A stretch of 64,000 nt of DNA. Source: Syngnathus acus (Eukaryota; Chordata; Actinopteri; Syngnathiformes; Syngnathidae). Where the stretch lies: NCBI RefSeq assembly GCF_901709675.1, contig NC_051105.1, positions 6,687,104-6,751,103 of the forward strand, written 5' to 3'. Of the stretch, positions 49,801-62,900 are shown one piece after another (the first letter of the stretch is position 1; every line of letters starts with the position of its first letter). Made by a program: the position numbers and the translations under genes. Below the pieces are notes generated by a model that worked only from the letters and a program-made list of their open reading frames with translations, had not been told where the DNA came from and did no database searches.

Positions 49801-52800
49801 ACCTTATCATTTTTCTGCTTGATGTTCTTCCCCTGGTAAAGAATTTCTAGTTGTCAACGGCAACATGACATGTTCATAAAGAGTCATTTTCTTAATCCTT
49901 TTCTTCGTTCCAAGGAGCTCCATGCTGATATCCAGTCCCACTTCCTTCCTGAGATGTTGGGCACGATGCTGCGGTCTGTGCATGACCACATGGAATTTGT
50001 TCGCTTGGAGGATGTCACACAGGGCCTGCGTGCGTGCTTCAAGGTCCTGAGTAAGATCCAGATGCCTGTGGCGTTCATGGACTTTGAGACAGAAGCCCAC
50101 ACAAAAGAGATGGAGGTACAAGCGCAAGAAGAAGATGAAAGGATTACTCAGGTAGAGGTTTGACCATTCGCTCAAGACAAATCAGTCAAAACTTACATAG
50201 TGTGATTAAGAAAAGAAAAAAAAAAAAAATGTGTCTTTTATACAGCAATTTATATGGCTCCCTTACTTTTTAAATTCTACTTCTCTCCAGGATTTAGAGA
50301 AGGTAGGAGAGAAAGAAGACAGTGTCGCAGAAGGCAACGGTCACCACGGAGACGACGAGCCGAACGGAGATGCGGATGAGGCCGAGCCTGCAGAGGAAGC
50401 CTACCCGACACTCCGCTCAGAGGACAGCGGGCTGGGCATCAGTGCATCGCCATCCGAGCAGCAACTTCCACCCTCCATGATCTCCGGCGGGAATGGAAAT
50501 GGGGTGTGGAGAAGGGGTGGTAGTGTCGACACCACAACCCAATGTCTGCAGGACATCCTCGCTTTTGTAGCCATGAGGTAAACTACCTGTTATTTGACAA
50601 CAAAATAAAAAATGTAAATGTAAAACCCGCCAAGTGTTTTCCAGGTGAATGAATCTAAACAAAAAGAAATTCTGTGTTGTAGACACCTGCTGGTACAGGT
50701 GGAGGATGTTACAGCACAGGACGGAAAGCCCAAGACTGACGTTCCAACTGCACCTGTGGAGAATAACACTTTATTACGAAGCATAGGCGGACTGGAAATT
50801 AAAGACAAACTCGCAGAGCTGTTCACCCCAAGCAAGTCAAAACATCAGCACGCATCTGAGGTCCAACAAGCAGAAAAGAAAAAAGAGCCCGGCACTTGTC
50901 TGGACTGGGCTGCTGGGTACCGGCCGCGAAGCAAAGCCGAGATCAACGAGGCGTGTCGGCAGGCCTTCACTGCCACATGCCACCTGCTTCTGGAGTGCAC
51001 CACCTTCCCTGTTTACCTAAGCGAAGAGGAGGCCCTGGCTCAACACACGGACATGTTTGACCAAGCAGGTTAGGTTTTCCTCTCCTACTTGGCTCTCAAC
51101 CACAGCGGAAGCCTCGGCTGCGTTCAAATGCTTTTTGTGCTTCGCAGGAGGTGACAAGAAACGTTTGTCTGTTTGGCTGAGGTCTTTGATGACACTGTGC
51201 TGCATGTCAAGGGACTACAAAATCCAGCACACTGCAATATCCTCTCTGTTGGAGCTCATTAACTACTCCCAGTCCCTAGCACTGGTCATCCAGGACAAGC
51301 GAAGGCGCTACCAGACCTGCGACGCCAATCCGCTGAGCGGGCAGCTGCAGATGATCACCGTGCCCCCGATTTATCCCGCTGTGCTTTGCAACATAGAAGA
51401 GGACACTGACTTTTACCAGGTTAAAGGAAATGTTTGCGTTTGCCCCAAAATCTCAATAACATACTGAAGATATTCTCATTTTGTGCCGTGCTGTCAGAGG
51501 CTGGCCGTGGTGCTTTGGAGCCAGCTGGACACAGAGCGTCGAGAGCAGCACACCGCCTGCGTCGAGCTCTTTTACCGTCTTCACTGTTTGGCTCCGTCAG
51601 GGACCGTCTGCGAAGACATTATCTGCCAGGCGCTGTCGCACAGCGAGAAGGTGAAAATACCTGTCGAACCACCACTCATGCTTGTGATGACATAAGGAAA
51701 TACAAGAAAACTAAACACCGGCTCTCGTACGGCCCGGCCCAGGCTGTTCGGCTCGAAGCCCTGCATCGCTTCTCGATCCTCTGGCACTTGACCCGCGAGA
51801 TCCACTTAAACAGGAACTGCCGCTCTTTTGACAGGTTAGTGTTGCCAATATTTGGTCAAATGTGGAGCCCTGTATTCTTTCCAATTGGCCTTTAATCCCA
51901 AATGTGCTTCTCTCTTTTTCAGGTCGCTGTGTGTTGTCGTGGAGAGTCTCAGCTGCACGGACGGCTCAATAAGTGCAGCTGCACAGTGCTGGCTAGCACG
52001 AGCTCTGTCCCTCAACGACGTGAACCGGATCCTAGAGCCCATCCTGCTCTTGCTGCTTCACCCGTCCACTCAGCGCTGCTCCATTCAGGCCATCAAACAA
52101 AATGTCACAGCTGGTTAGTCTGTTAGCCTCTGTTGTGTTAACACAAGGTCTGTTTCACCTGTTTGCTGTTTCTGAAATTCCCTAGATTGCTACAAAATGG
52201 TGACAAAGATAAAAAAATAAAAATGAATGCTACCTAGCACTACTTTTGTCTAATAGAAGAGTAATGCGGCCAAGCCGCCTGTTAGACAGGACTTTGGTAT
52301 ATGGGCATGTACACAGGCACACTTTTTAGTTTAAACTCCTAATATGAGAAATTATTTACATTTCTCGAGTGGGCTTCAAATACTTGAATAATATACTTGA
52401 TATGTTTTTATCCCTTTCACAGGCAACCTCAAGATTCTAAATAACAGAAGTCGTTTGTCTGCCAAAGCAGCGGATGCCCTGGATACTGAAAGCAAGATCC
52501 TGAATCTCCGAAATGTCATAGACCGAGAATCCCTCTGGCTACAATTAGACAGCGGCGTCGAGTTGTCCAATCTAGGCGACGCTTTGATAGCATCCAGGAG
52601 CGAGAGCGAAGAGACAGAGGAGGAGGACAGAGAGGAAGACGAAGACGAGGCCGTCAAGAGCGAGCACACGGAATCGGCCGACACCAGCGGCGCCCAAGTG
52701 TCTACGGAGAATTCCGGCTCTGCCACTGAGGATGGAGGACTGGTCAACGGCCTGCAAAGAGTAGAGTCCGAGCGTACGCTGGCGTCCGATTCGCTGTCGA

Positions 52801-55800
52801 GCGAGGATGACGAGGATCTGGAGTTGGAGGCTATGGCCAGATCTCGTCTGTTAAAACAAGAGCGTGAGAAGAAAGAGGCCATTGGTTCACTGTTCCATCA
52901 TGTGCTTCTGTATCAGACGGCGGGCGGTTGGCGCCATCTGCTCCAAGGCTTGGCGCTGCTCGACAGTCTGCTGAGAAGCAGCACCGAGTGTCCTCTAGTG
53001 GAGGCGCTCTCCTCCACCTCTCTGGACACCAGCTCTGCCGCACACCTAAACCTGGTTTCCAACCTCCTGCAGCGCCACGAGCAAGCTCAGGATGGCTTGA
53101 ACTTCTACGGCGGTTTACTTTCCCCTTCGTCCTCCCGCTCCACGCCCCCTTCTCTGCTCATCGAGCTGCTGATGAACTTGTGCCTGCGATTCCTCCGCTC
53201 CCATTACTTGTCCTACCAGAGCCTCGGACCTCTCGACTTGCAGGGCAATCGAGACGTTCAGGTGAAGAGCGTGGAAGTGCTGACGCGTATGGTGAACCAG
53301 CTCACTTGCATGGCACAAGGAAAGGAGAGCAGCCTGGAGCACATTCGCACACTACTCGCTGGTTGTAAAGTGCAGCAATATGCTTTACTTACACTTTCAG
53401 CTTCTATGTATATAAGCCAAAGAGGAACGGACAAGGGAACATCCAAGGGTCATGAGATGTTGGATGAAGAAGGCGGACTATCAGAGGAGAGTCTTGTGAA
53501 CGTCGGGAAAGGAGAAGGGCAGGAGCAATATCCATTACAGATGGAATTGCTCAAACTCCTTCAGGCTCTCATAATCTTGGAGTACCACGTGTGGCCCAGT
53601 GGCGCTGGATCCGGCGGGACTTCCGGTCAACCGGCGGAATCCCCGACCGGCAGTAACCCACTTACCCGGGGTTGGCAAACGGCCGTCCTGTTCCAGCAGT
53701 CCATCAAGGCAGCCCAGTACGTCCAAAGCCACCCCATCACCGCCCAGGGAATGTTCATTTCCGCCGCTGCCAGGGCTCTGCAGGCGCAATACGGCTATGC
53801 CATGCATCCCCACTGGGTGGCGCTGCTGTGCTCCTCCCTGCCTTACTTGGGCCGCTCATTGGGCATCGTTGTGGCTCCCCTCATCAATCAAATTTGCAGG
53901 AACTTGGATGAACTGGTGAAGCTTTATGAGCATGATGGGAGAACAAATCAGAGGTAAAGAGAGACTCCAGCATACCCATGACCCAAATGATCACAAATAC
54001 CTAAAGATGGAGTCAATATTGTACAACATATGGCCAGTTAGACTTCAACTCCATTTTTTGAAATGCAATTTTTTCTTTAGTGTAACTGGAAGAAGACGGG
54101 AGAACATTGCACCAGACTACCTTCTGACCCTTCTAGAAGGCTTGACCACCATTACACACTACTGTCTTCTGGACAACAAGAGGGTGAGTCTCATGGATAG
54201 CGTACAAGCAATTATGTCCAAGACCACTTTTTTGGTAATACATTTTTGTCTGTCTCGTCAGACCTCGGTTGCCTGCGATTCCGTCGACATCCGTAACGCA
54301 CGCAGCGCCGTGCTGGAAGCGCTGCCGTGCATGCTCAATAGCATGGCGTTGCTATGGGGAGTGGTTCTGAAGGAAGAGCTCCACAAACGGGGGGCGTCCG
54401 ACTCGACGCAAAGCAGCACGCACAGTTCATCTGTCTTCTTTAAGAGCACCAAGGTGTGTTGCTTTATGCTCATATATATCGTAAAGTTCAGACAACTGCA
54501 GCTTTTTTTGTTGTATGTATCCACCTTTTTTGTAATCACATTTGTAAACATACTCATTAGAACTCATTTGCACATGTTAAATGCAGTCGAAAATTTTACC
54601 AAATATTGCCATGTGCTTCCTTGCTTAGATTTTACGTCAGCGGATATTACAGTTCTTGCTTCCTCTGACTGGCCAATATGGGATTCCGCTAATGGCTTCA
54701 CTGGGAGCAGCCTGGAGTAACAGGAAGAGTAAAAGGAGAAACACAACCAATGTAAGAACTGCAATGTTTCGAGGCACCTGCAACAATTGACAGGATTGAC
54801 AGTCCTTGATTTTTCTTTTTAGGTTTTACCTGTGGCCAACGAGTCTCATCTGACAATTGTAGAGCTGGTGAAATCATTGAACACCTTGCACACAGACATA
54901 ATCTTGCAGTTGGTCAAGGAAGTGGTCAAAAAGCCACACCAGCTCAAAGGGGATCAGGTACAAAAGAAAAAACAATTGGTTAGATATTGCATTATTTGCC
55001 AAGTTTTTCTAAAAAAAACAACTGTCTGCTCTGAATTAGAAGTCAACCCTGGTAGACATCCCCATACTGCAGTTCACTTACACTTACATCAAGAGGTTAG
55101 TAGAAAACACCATACCGTTTTTTTTTTTTTTTAATTAATTATTTTAATTGATTTACTGTAAATAATAGTGTTACAGCACAAGCCTTGCAGGAGAACATTG
55201 CCCCTCTCCTCAGTCTGCTACGGGAGTCCGTCCCACTGAACCTGGCTCCCCCTGGCCACTTCTTACTCCTGGGGTTAGTTTTTGCGCCGATATTTACTCT
55301 TACATTTGGTTACGATTGCCTTCTGCTTCAATGACATTTGTCACCTGCAGCATCCTCAATGAAGTTGTCAACCGACTCCCCAACTTGGACAATAAGAAGG
55401 ACACACGAGATCTGCAGGTTTGAAGATAATCCGGCGTTCCAGCACTTAAGTAACAAATGAGGGGAAACTGGCGGGATTGATTGTATTGGTAACAATTGGC
55501 GCAGGAGGTTACTCAGCGCATCCTGGAGGGCGTGGGTGGAATCGCGGGTTCGTCTCTCGAGCAGACCAGTTGGCTGAGCCGCAGCCTGGAGGTCAAAGTG
55601 CAGCCGCAGGTGTGCGCTGAAACGGACGAGCCGGATGACGTGGATACGGACGCCGATCACTGTGGTAACTTAACACTTATCTGCCTGCAGAAAATTCAAC
55701 CCAAAATATTTTGAATGAGCGGTTATTGCACTGACAACAAATATGAACCTTTTTCTGTGTGTCTTAAGACTTGAGAATATTTGTTGTTTATAACTCAATG

Positions 55801-58369
55801 GCTGCATTACTAATCAAGAATTATCTTCTTAGTTAGAGCATAAGGAGGTTTTTTTTTTGGTAGCGCTGCTTCAAACTTGAAAACCCAATTTCGTACAAAG
55901 AGGAGCTAATTATTTTTCCTCCCGACAGAGTCGATGGCTCAAGCCAGCACCATGGTTTCATCCTCGGCTCCCTCAGTGTACAGCGTGCAGGCCCTTGTGC
56001 TCCTGGCAGAGGTATGTTTTATGTCATACTAAACGTGTGGACATTATTGTTGGTCCCTTTCAGGTGAGGAAAAAAAAAGAAAAAACTAAAAATTTGGCAC
56101 TGGAATAATGATTCCCGGTGGCCATGGCAACCCTGTTGTAGGACACCATGGACAAAACTGGCAGCGAAGAGAGTTTCAATAACTACGAGTGTGTTTGCAA
56201 ATTGAATCTGTTTTGCATTCTACCGATTTTATTTCTTTCTTTTTATGAATATTCAATCGACTGCCAAAATCCATAAAACATTTTTTACACTTGAGTTACA
56301 CTTGTAAATGTTACACTTACAAATGTATCCCCCATTGTAAATTTTCATAATAATGAATCATCTCGCTCTCTCACTCTCACTGTGCAGGTCTTGGCACCAC
56401 TTCTTGATATGGTGTACCGCAGTGACGAGAAGGAGAAAGCGGTGCCTCTCATTTCTCGTCTCATGTACTATGTTTTCCCCTACTTGAAGAATCACAGGTA
56501 TCACTCTTACCTCCCTAGTGCCGGCACTTTATGATGATTCAATGCTGAAATGAAGTTCTCCTTTGGTTGTAGTGCCTACAACATGCCCAGCTTTGAGGCA
56601 GGAGCCCAGCTGTTGAGCAGCCTGAGTGGCTATGCCTACACAAAGAGAGCCTGGAGGAAAGAAGTCTTTGAGCTTTTCATGGATCCACTTTTCTTCACTA
56701 TGGATGCCTCCTGTGCACCCAGGTAAGTGGGATTGCAAAACGTATTACTTGAATGTCTTTCAGTTTGTTTTTTTTATTTCCCATTCCCCCCCATAATGTT
56801 TACTTAATGGTATGATGCTACATCGATAATGCTCGATGGATCTCCTTTGTGTTGTGTGTTCCATCCAGTTGGAAAGCCATAATCGACCACTTGCTGACTC
56901 ACGAGAAGACCATGTTTAAAGACCTCATGAGTGAGTACACGCAGCTTGATGACAGATGAAGACAATTGTGTGAACGCCACAATTGTTTTTGGTTATCGCA
57001 GGCATGCAGAGTGGCTCCCTGAAGCTGTTTGCCAATGTCGAGCAGAAACCAATGCTCCTCAAGCGCCAGGCGTTCGCAATGTTCAGTGGGGAACTCGATC
57101 AGTATCATCTCTATCTACCCCTCATCCAAGGTGTTGTTTCTGAAAAATGATCCAATTATTTTGTTTGGCTTTTTTTATGCATTTTAAACTCATTGTTATT
57201 ATTACCGTAATCATCTTTCTAAGTGAGCAAACCTTTACATTTCCAACTGATGAGTCGTGATAATAGCAAAATTGTTTCCTCCCAGAACGCCTCACGGAAG
57301 CCTTACGAATGAATCCCAGCCCCGCTGTTTCCGCTCAGATATTCCTGATGTTCCGTGTTCTCCTGCTGCGGATTTCGTCTCAGCACCTGACATCTCTTTG
57401 GCCGATCATGGTCACAGAGCTGGTAAATATTTCAACGATCTTCACTCACAGCCCACACAGTATAAAAATTGTAATAACTCCTACCTTGTTGTTTCCAGAT
57501 TCGCACGTTTTCACGTCTCGAGAAAGCTCTGCTGGTGGATAAAGATGTCTCAAAGTGAGCTCACAATTATTATTTACCAATCCTGACCATGTCGGTATGG
57601 ATAACTGCTCTAAATAAACGAATAAACTGTGCTCCCAGGCTGACTAAAGTCGTACGTGGAGCCCTGGACAGAAACGCTCCTGTGAATTTCTCCCAGGCAG
57701 AGTTGGACATGTACCTGTCAGCTTGCAAGTTTCTGGACACATCCTTAGCCTTCCCCCCGGAGAAAATACCAATCTTTCAGATGTAAGCGATCTTCGTGTT
57801 CTGTTGTTCCAAGTTATGAGATTAAGTTCAGGGAAAATGTCTTCGAGCAATATGGTATTTCTTAAAATGCAAATAATAAAGATGCCACATTCTTTGTGTA
57901 GGTATCGCTGGGCGTTTGTTCCAGAAGTAGACGTGAACCACTACAGCGGTCCGGAAAGTGCGCTGATAGAGGGCGAACAGGAGTGCAAGCCCCACGTTGT
58001 CCGAGTCCTGGAAGGCATACAACAACGCTATGGGGTAAAATCACATATTGATCGCTTCTTTGTTGATAAATCCAAAAACACTTCACTGAGTTTTGTCCAC
58101 CTATTTTGCAGGCAAGCAACGGGCTGAGTGAGGAATCTTCTACCGAGCACCTGGAATTCCCACTCCTCACCCAGTGTTCCTTGTCCTCCATCACACACTT
58201 GTTGCCTTTCCTTTTCACCCTGTGCTGTTCCTTCCAGGGCCCTCCCATTCACAGCCACTCACCGGCCCCGGTTCAAGTAGCAGACTACCCTGCAGCTAAT
58301 TCAGACGCCGTGTTGGACAGGCTTGAGTGTATCATTGAGGAAGAGTTCCTGGACGACATGGAGAATTGA
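46822..58369 (+). CDS. dop1b: Dopey family leucine zipper-like protein DOP1B
   Basis: DOP1 proteins are large cytoplasmic scaffolds that act with MON2 in Golgi and endosome membrane traffic. Coding exons start at 46822, 47045, 47308, 47748, 48033, 48230, 48472, 49102, 49294, 49526, 49730, 49915, 50291, 50683, 51148, 51498, 51707, 51923, 52423 (1.5 kb), 54081, 54262, 54629, 54823, 55040, 55169, 55351, 55505, 55929, 56388, 56573, 56869, 57002, 57286, 57499, 57639, 57902 and 58112. The last ends with TGA at 58369. The total is about 2286 residues (human 2298). The N-terminal Dopey domain starts [20 protein letters not shown] and includes [20 protein letters not shown]. The large exon carries an acidic linker. 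The C-terminal half is helical repeat sequence. Oddities: exon 8 has one base too many at 49201 (GGATTAAACC), giving a stop after about 371 codons. Intron 10 starts with GC. Intron 16 is only 56 bp. Every other phase agrees. Confidence 0.96.
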
Positions 58370-59024
58370 GTGGAATGGAACTCCATTCCAAGTGCATGAG
58401 TGTTAACTGCTACTTATGAAAGTTGGCTTGGAATTTCTTTTAAATGTTTTAACAAATCTGCACATAAATACACCGAATCTATATTTAAAAAGCAGAAAGG
58501 CTGTGCGGTAAACTACTCCATTGGGCTTTTTAGGTTAAATATATTTAGTCAGCATATGTCACAAATGACCATCTAGAATGTTGCCCTCACCTATGTTTTT
58601 TTTTTTTTTAAATGGAACCAATGGGGATTTGTTCTCAAAATGATCGCATAGTTGTATTTTGGCCACTCACACCTTTAAATTGTGGTGTTGGAGTGTGTGC
58701 ACCTTTTGAATATTCTGTATCCGTGTACTTGAATGCAAATTGTGAGAGCCACCAGATTTCGAGACTAAACATTCATGTTCTAATGTCTGACCGTGAGAAT
58801 GTTCTGTTTTATCTCGAGGAATCTATATCTCTTGATTGTTTTTGGACCTCAAACCCCCTAGTTAATACTTAGATTTTATGTTGTTTACATGCCATTAGGG
58901 GTATTAAGGGAAATCCGTTGTAAGTGTTCCAAGACAGTTTTTACAAATTCTTGCTATCTTTTACCCTTGTCTATGTTAAAATGTCATTGTTTAAATTATT
59001 CCAAATGTTGAAAGGATCTTGTCA
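58370..59024 (+). other. dop1b 3' untranslated region
   Basis: From the stop codon to the polyadenylation signal, about 650 bp with no other coding signal. A T-run lies at about 58597-58610. Confidence 0.75.
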
Positions 59025-59030
59025 AATAAA
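59025..59030 (+). terminator. dop1b polyadenylation signal
   Basis: AATAAA at 59025-59030, about 655 bp after the dop1b stop codon and before the morc3 promoter region. Confidence 0.8.
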
Positions 59031-59137
59031 AAAACGTTATAAATGAAGTAGTGATGTCTTTTTTTAAGCCGAGGGAGGGCAACTATTGCCAAGCACAGTT
59101 CAACATCACCTGTGTGTGTGTATGTGTGTCAGAGTCA

Positions 59138-59260
59138 GCTTTATTGTCAATTCCTTCATGCTAAGACACACAAAGAAACCGAAATACCGTTCCCCCTATC
59201 CCACGGTGACGAGACACAGTACACGATTAACACACAAGTAAAATATCTCCAACCTCCAAA
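59138..59260 (+). repeat. Teleost dispersed repeat ('agctttattgtcaatt' type)
   Basis: The stretch reads 'agtcagctttattgtcaatt', then 'agacacacaaagaaaccgaa', then 'ctatcccacggtgacgagac'. I recognise this as a frequent dispersed sequence in fish genomes. It may be the 3' end of a LINE, which is inference. It lies between dop1b and morc3. Confidence 0.6.
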
Positions 59261-59652
59261 ATCAATATCGGAATGCAGGGAAAGTGTTTTATTGCAATGC
59301 TTTTCCTTATTCGGATTTGGTTTTAAGACTACAGTTAGTTAGACTTTGATGGTTAATGCAGTTATTGCAATTCTGTTGTTTTATCACAGTAGGTTGGTTT
59401 ATTTATATTTCAAAACCCAGAAGCCATTCATTTACAAATGTGATTGCACTTTAGTTTACATATATAAAAGTTCAGATATTAGGATGTGATAGACAGTTTT
59501 TGCATGATTTGAATGAGGCAAAATAACATGCTTTTTCTCTTGAATATATTGTTATAATCATTTGTTTCAGATGTACTGTAATTATTTTCTGTATAAAAAT
59601 TAAATTTGGTTTTCAAAAAGTATTTTTTGAAACTTGAGTCTTGAAAAAGAAG

Positions 59653-59702
59653 GGGCCGTCTTATAATCAGGGTCGTCTTATATTCGGGCCAATACGGTAA
59701 TG
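59653..59702 (+). repeat. Possible DNA-transposon end upstream of morc3
   Basis: The segment holds two partly repeated 'gtcgtcttata' type motifs and 'cgggccaatacggta', which resemble the ends of Tigger/pogo-like elements seen in many vertebrates. No transposase is present. Family assignment is tentative. Confidence 0.35.
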
Positions 59703-59789
59703 CAGCGAGGGCGTGCATTTTGTGGAAACCGAAAGTAATGCAGCGCGTGCGTAATATCGCATTATTTGGATAAAACTCATAATGTCTCC

Positions 59790-59854
59790 GTATATTATGT
59801 AAGGCAGTTATTTTGTTCAGACTTTTGTCTGAACAAAAGAACTGCCTAATATAC
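59790..59854. other. Near-perfect hairpin in the morc3 5' region
   Basis: Arms 59802-59822 and 59827-59847 are reverse complements with 20 of 21 positions matching and a 4-base loop. Beyond a 5-base bulge on the left, a further 7 bp (59790-59796 with 59848-59854) pair. The hairpin ends about 70 bp before the morc3 start codon. It could be a small inverted-repeat element, a structured 5' untranslated region or a cruciform in the promoter. Confidence 0.8.
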
Positions 59855-59926
59855 ATGGTAATGTCGCATGATAAAAAGGCGTACTTATTTTTGATCAAAC
59901 GTCACTTCCGCTTTCGATTAAACGTG

Positions 59927-62900
59927 ATGGCTGTAGCGCAAGAACGTGGAGTTCCCTTGAGTACTGTAAGTAAAATAAGGGATTCTCTGCTGCACTTTTC
60001 TAACCACTGCAGTTTCAATAAATATCGCCGTTCTTCAACATTTAGGTTCTTTTAACCATGTTTAAAACGCTGCCCGTTCAAGCGTGACGTCTAAAATTAC
60101 TACATAGCATTAGCAGTGAGGAAGAGGGAGGCACTATAGCTGGAATGACTAGTTGTAAAGATGGAATTGAAAACAACTGCAACTTTTAACAGGTTCTCGA
60201 TCATGACGTTCAAATGTATTCGAAATAAAGCGTTTATTTGGCTACATTGTTGTATAAAAGCCAACGATCTTGTATTTGTGTGTACAAGTTGTCTGCAGAT
60301 GTGCTGGGCATCAAGTTCAAAATACAGCCGCATATGTTACACTGACAGCGTCTATGCAAATATTATGCACAGTACAGGTCGTTAAAGTTGCAATGTCTGT
60401 AATTGAAATCAAATGGGGAGAAGGTACCAACTCGAGTAACAAAAAATACATATATTTTCAAATCTGGGATATATTTTTATTGGTGTCAGATTTCTCAGTA
60501 TGAAAACATATTCCATTGTCATCCCGAGCTTTTGCCGTATTGTAATAAATCGTCAAGAACCAAAATTCAAAATAAAATGTGTTTTATAATGAGTCTCGCA
60601 TGATGTCATGCCCACTTAACCTGTTTTTGTCATTGTATTTGCTTCACTTTCAGCTTTGTCCCAAGTACCTTCATACAAATTCTACCAGCCACACCTGGCC
60701 CTTCAGTGCCATTGCTGAACTCATTGGTGAGTCATCGACCAAAGTGTAATTATTACATGAAAGGGAAAAATATCTGTTTGGACTCGTGTTTCGCAAAACC
60801 ATTCGATGATTTCGACATCCCAAGTTGTCTTGAATCACGAACCACAAACTACCACTGCTGTCATCCAATAAATTCTCTGTGCAAATGTTATGTAATGAGC
60901 GTGTTGCAATATCCCCACACACTTGTTTGACACTCATCCAGACATTCTTTTTTATTCCCCAACACTACTGTTAACAAGAAAACCAACTGCTCTCATTCAT
61001 TTTGACAGACAATGCCTGCGATCCAGATGTGTTGGCCAATGCTTTCTGGATCGATAAGACTGTTGTCAAAGGGCACGAATGCCTCAGTTTCATGGATAAT
61101 GGAAATGGTCTGGACTCCGACGCCATGCATAAAATGCTCAGGTACGCACATGGAGAGAAAAAATGAAATTTTGAGGAGTGGGCCTTGAATGAGCTTGTTA
61201 GACGGGGTTACAATCAAGTTAATTATGTTAATCTTTCTGCATTTTCAAGCTTCGGCTACAGCGACAAGGTTGCCGTAAATGGCGTGGAGCCCATCGGGAT
61301 GTACGGCAACGGTTTCAAATCCGGATCCATGCGTCTCGGGACGGACGCCATAGTCTTTTCCAGGTCCAAGGATTCGTCATGTGTCGGGATGCTCTCCCAA
61401 ACGTACCTGGAAGAGATCAACGCCCAACAGATAATTGTGCCCATTGTCAACTTTAAGTACACAAACCACAACTATATCCTTTTTTGCATTAGCACACTGT
61501 TGCCTCTTTCTGAAATAATTTCCAATTTCTACTCAGCTTTGTCTGTCATGCACCATATGTTTTCTCCTTGACATACTGTCTACTGTTTGTCAGAGAGGAG
61601 CAAAAAGCCAGTCTGCAAGACATCCTTCAATATTCTCCCTTCAAGACTGAGACAGAGCTGCTGACTGAGATCAGCGCCATCACGTCTACCTGCTCCACCA
61701 CCACGACCGGCACACGCATCATCATCTGGAACTTACGCAGGTTTGCAGTTCATGTGATTTCTTATACTAGATAACCCGGTTGAGTTATTTGTCATTGAAC
61801 CATGTTTGGTCTAATCCGATGATTAATTGCGGTGTATCTTTAACATTAACATAAGCCAAGTCTTTATTTTTTTTAATGCGGCACTGTAAAAACATTGCAT
61901 TGATTATAATACTGATACTTTTTCTTTCTGTCAGGACATCCACTGGGGCATTGGAGTTTGATTTTCAGACAGACCGTTACGATATTCAAATTCCATCTGA
62001 TGTCTATGAAGAGTTAATCCGGCCTGGTGAGAGAATCCCCTCACATATACCTCCGAGTGTATACTCACTACGGGTAAGAGACATTGCTTCACACATTTTT
62101 TAATCAATAATTCAAATGCATGACATCAACTACTAACATAATACAGAATGTTTCAACACAACGCACACTATGTTATGTTATGTAGAGTGTATCTGATTGT
62201 ATATCTCTCTCTCTTTTTTGTTTTCAGGCATACTGCAGTATCTTGTACCTAAAGCCTCGCATGCACATTGTTATACGAGGTCAGAAGGTGAAAACTCAGC
62301 TGATTGCCAAGAGTCTGGCCAAAAGCAAAACAGATCACTACAAACCCCTGTCTCTTGTATCCTCTTGTCGTTCAAATTATGTTTCATTCATTCATTCATT
62401 CATTCATTCATTCATTCATTCATTCATTCATTCATTCATTCATTTATTATATGATTATGTGAGATGTGAGCTGTTCTGGTTTCAGTTACCTTAAATGGAA
62501 TGACAGACTAAAAGAATTCCCATCATTTTTGGTTACAACACCAAAAGCGAAGACCACTATGGTATCATGATGTATCACAAGAATCGACTCATAAAGGCCT
62601 ACGAGCGTATCGGCTGCCAACTCAAGGTGAGTTTTGCGGCATCGGCAAACTTTGTACAATAATCGTCTGAATTACAAGATACCACTTGAGTGGCCCCGAA
62701 ACTTTTTTATTCCTTCTGTTGACATGTAGCAGTCTAACAGCAAAGGTGTCGGCGTCATCGGGGTCATGGAGTGCAACTTTCTGGAGCCGATGCACAACAA
62801 GCAAAGCTTTATTGAGAATGACAAGTACAGGTAAATGGCGCCTTCGATCTGTAGAAATGCCACCAAACATCAGTCGATGTGCTTGTTTTTTTGTATTTAT

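Noticed and set aside
52376-52882. 168-residue serine-rich minus-strand frame
   Set aside because: It is the antisense shadow of the acidic, serine-rich part of the large dop1b exon.
59882-60055. Helix-turn-helix-like peptide ([14 protein letters not shown]) suggesting a Tigger-type transposase
   Set aside because: The first part is the morc3 first exon, and the rest is read-through into intron 1 past a GTAAGT donor. Human MORC3 starts in the same way.
62197-62494. Repeated Phe-Ile-His-Ser peptide that could look like a repeat protein or CRISPR-like array
   Set aside because: It is the TTCA tetranucleotide array read as protein inside a morc3 intron.
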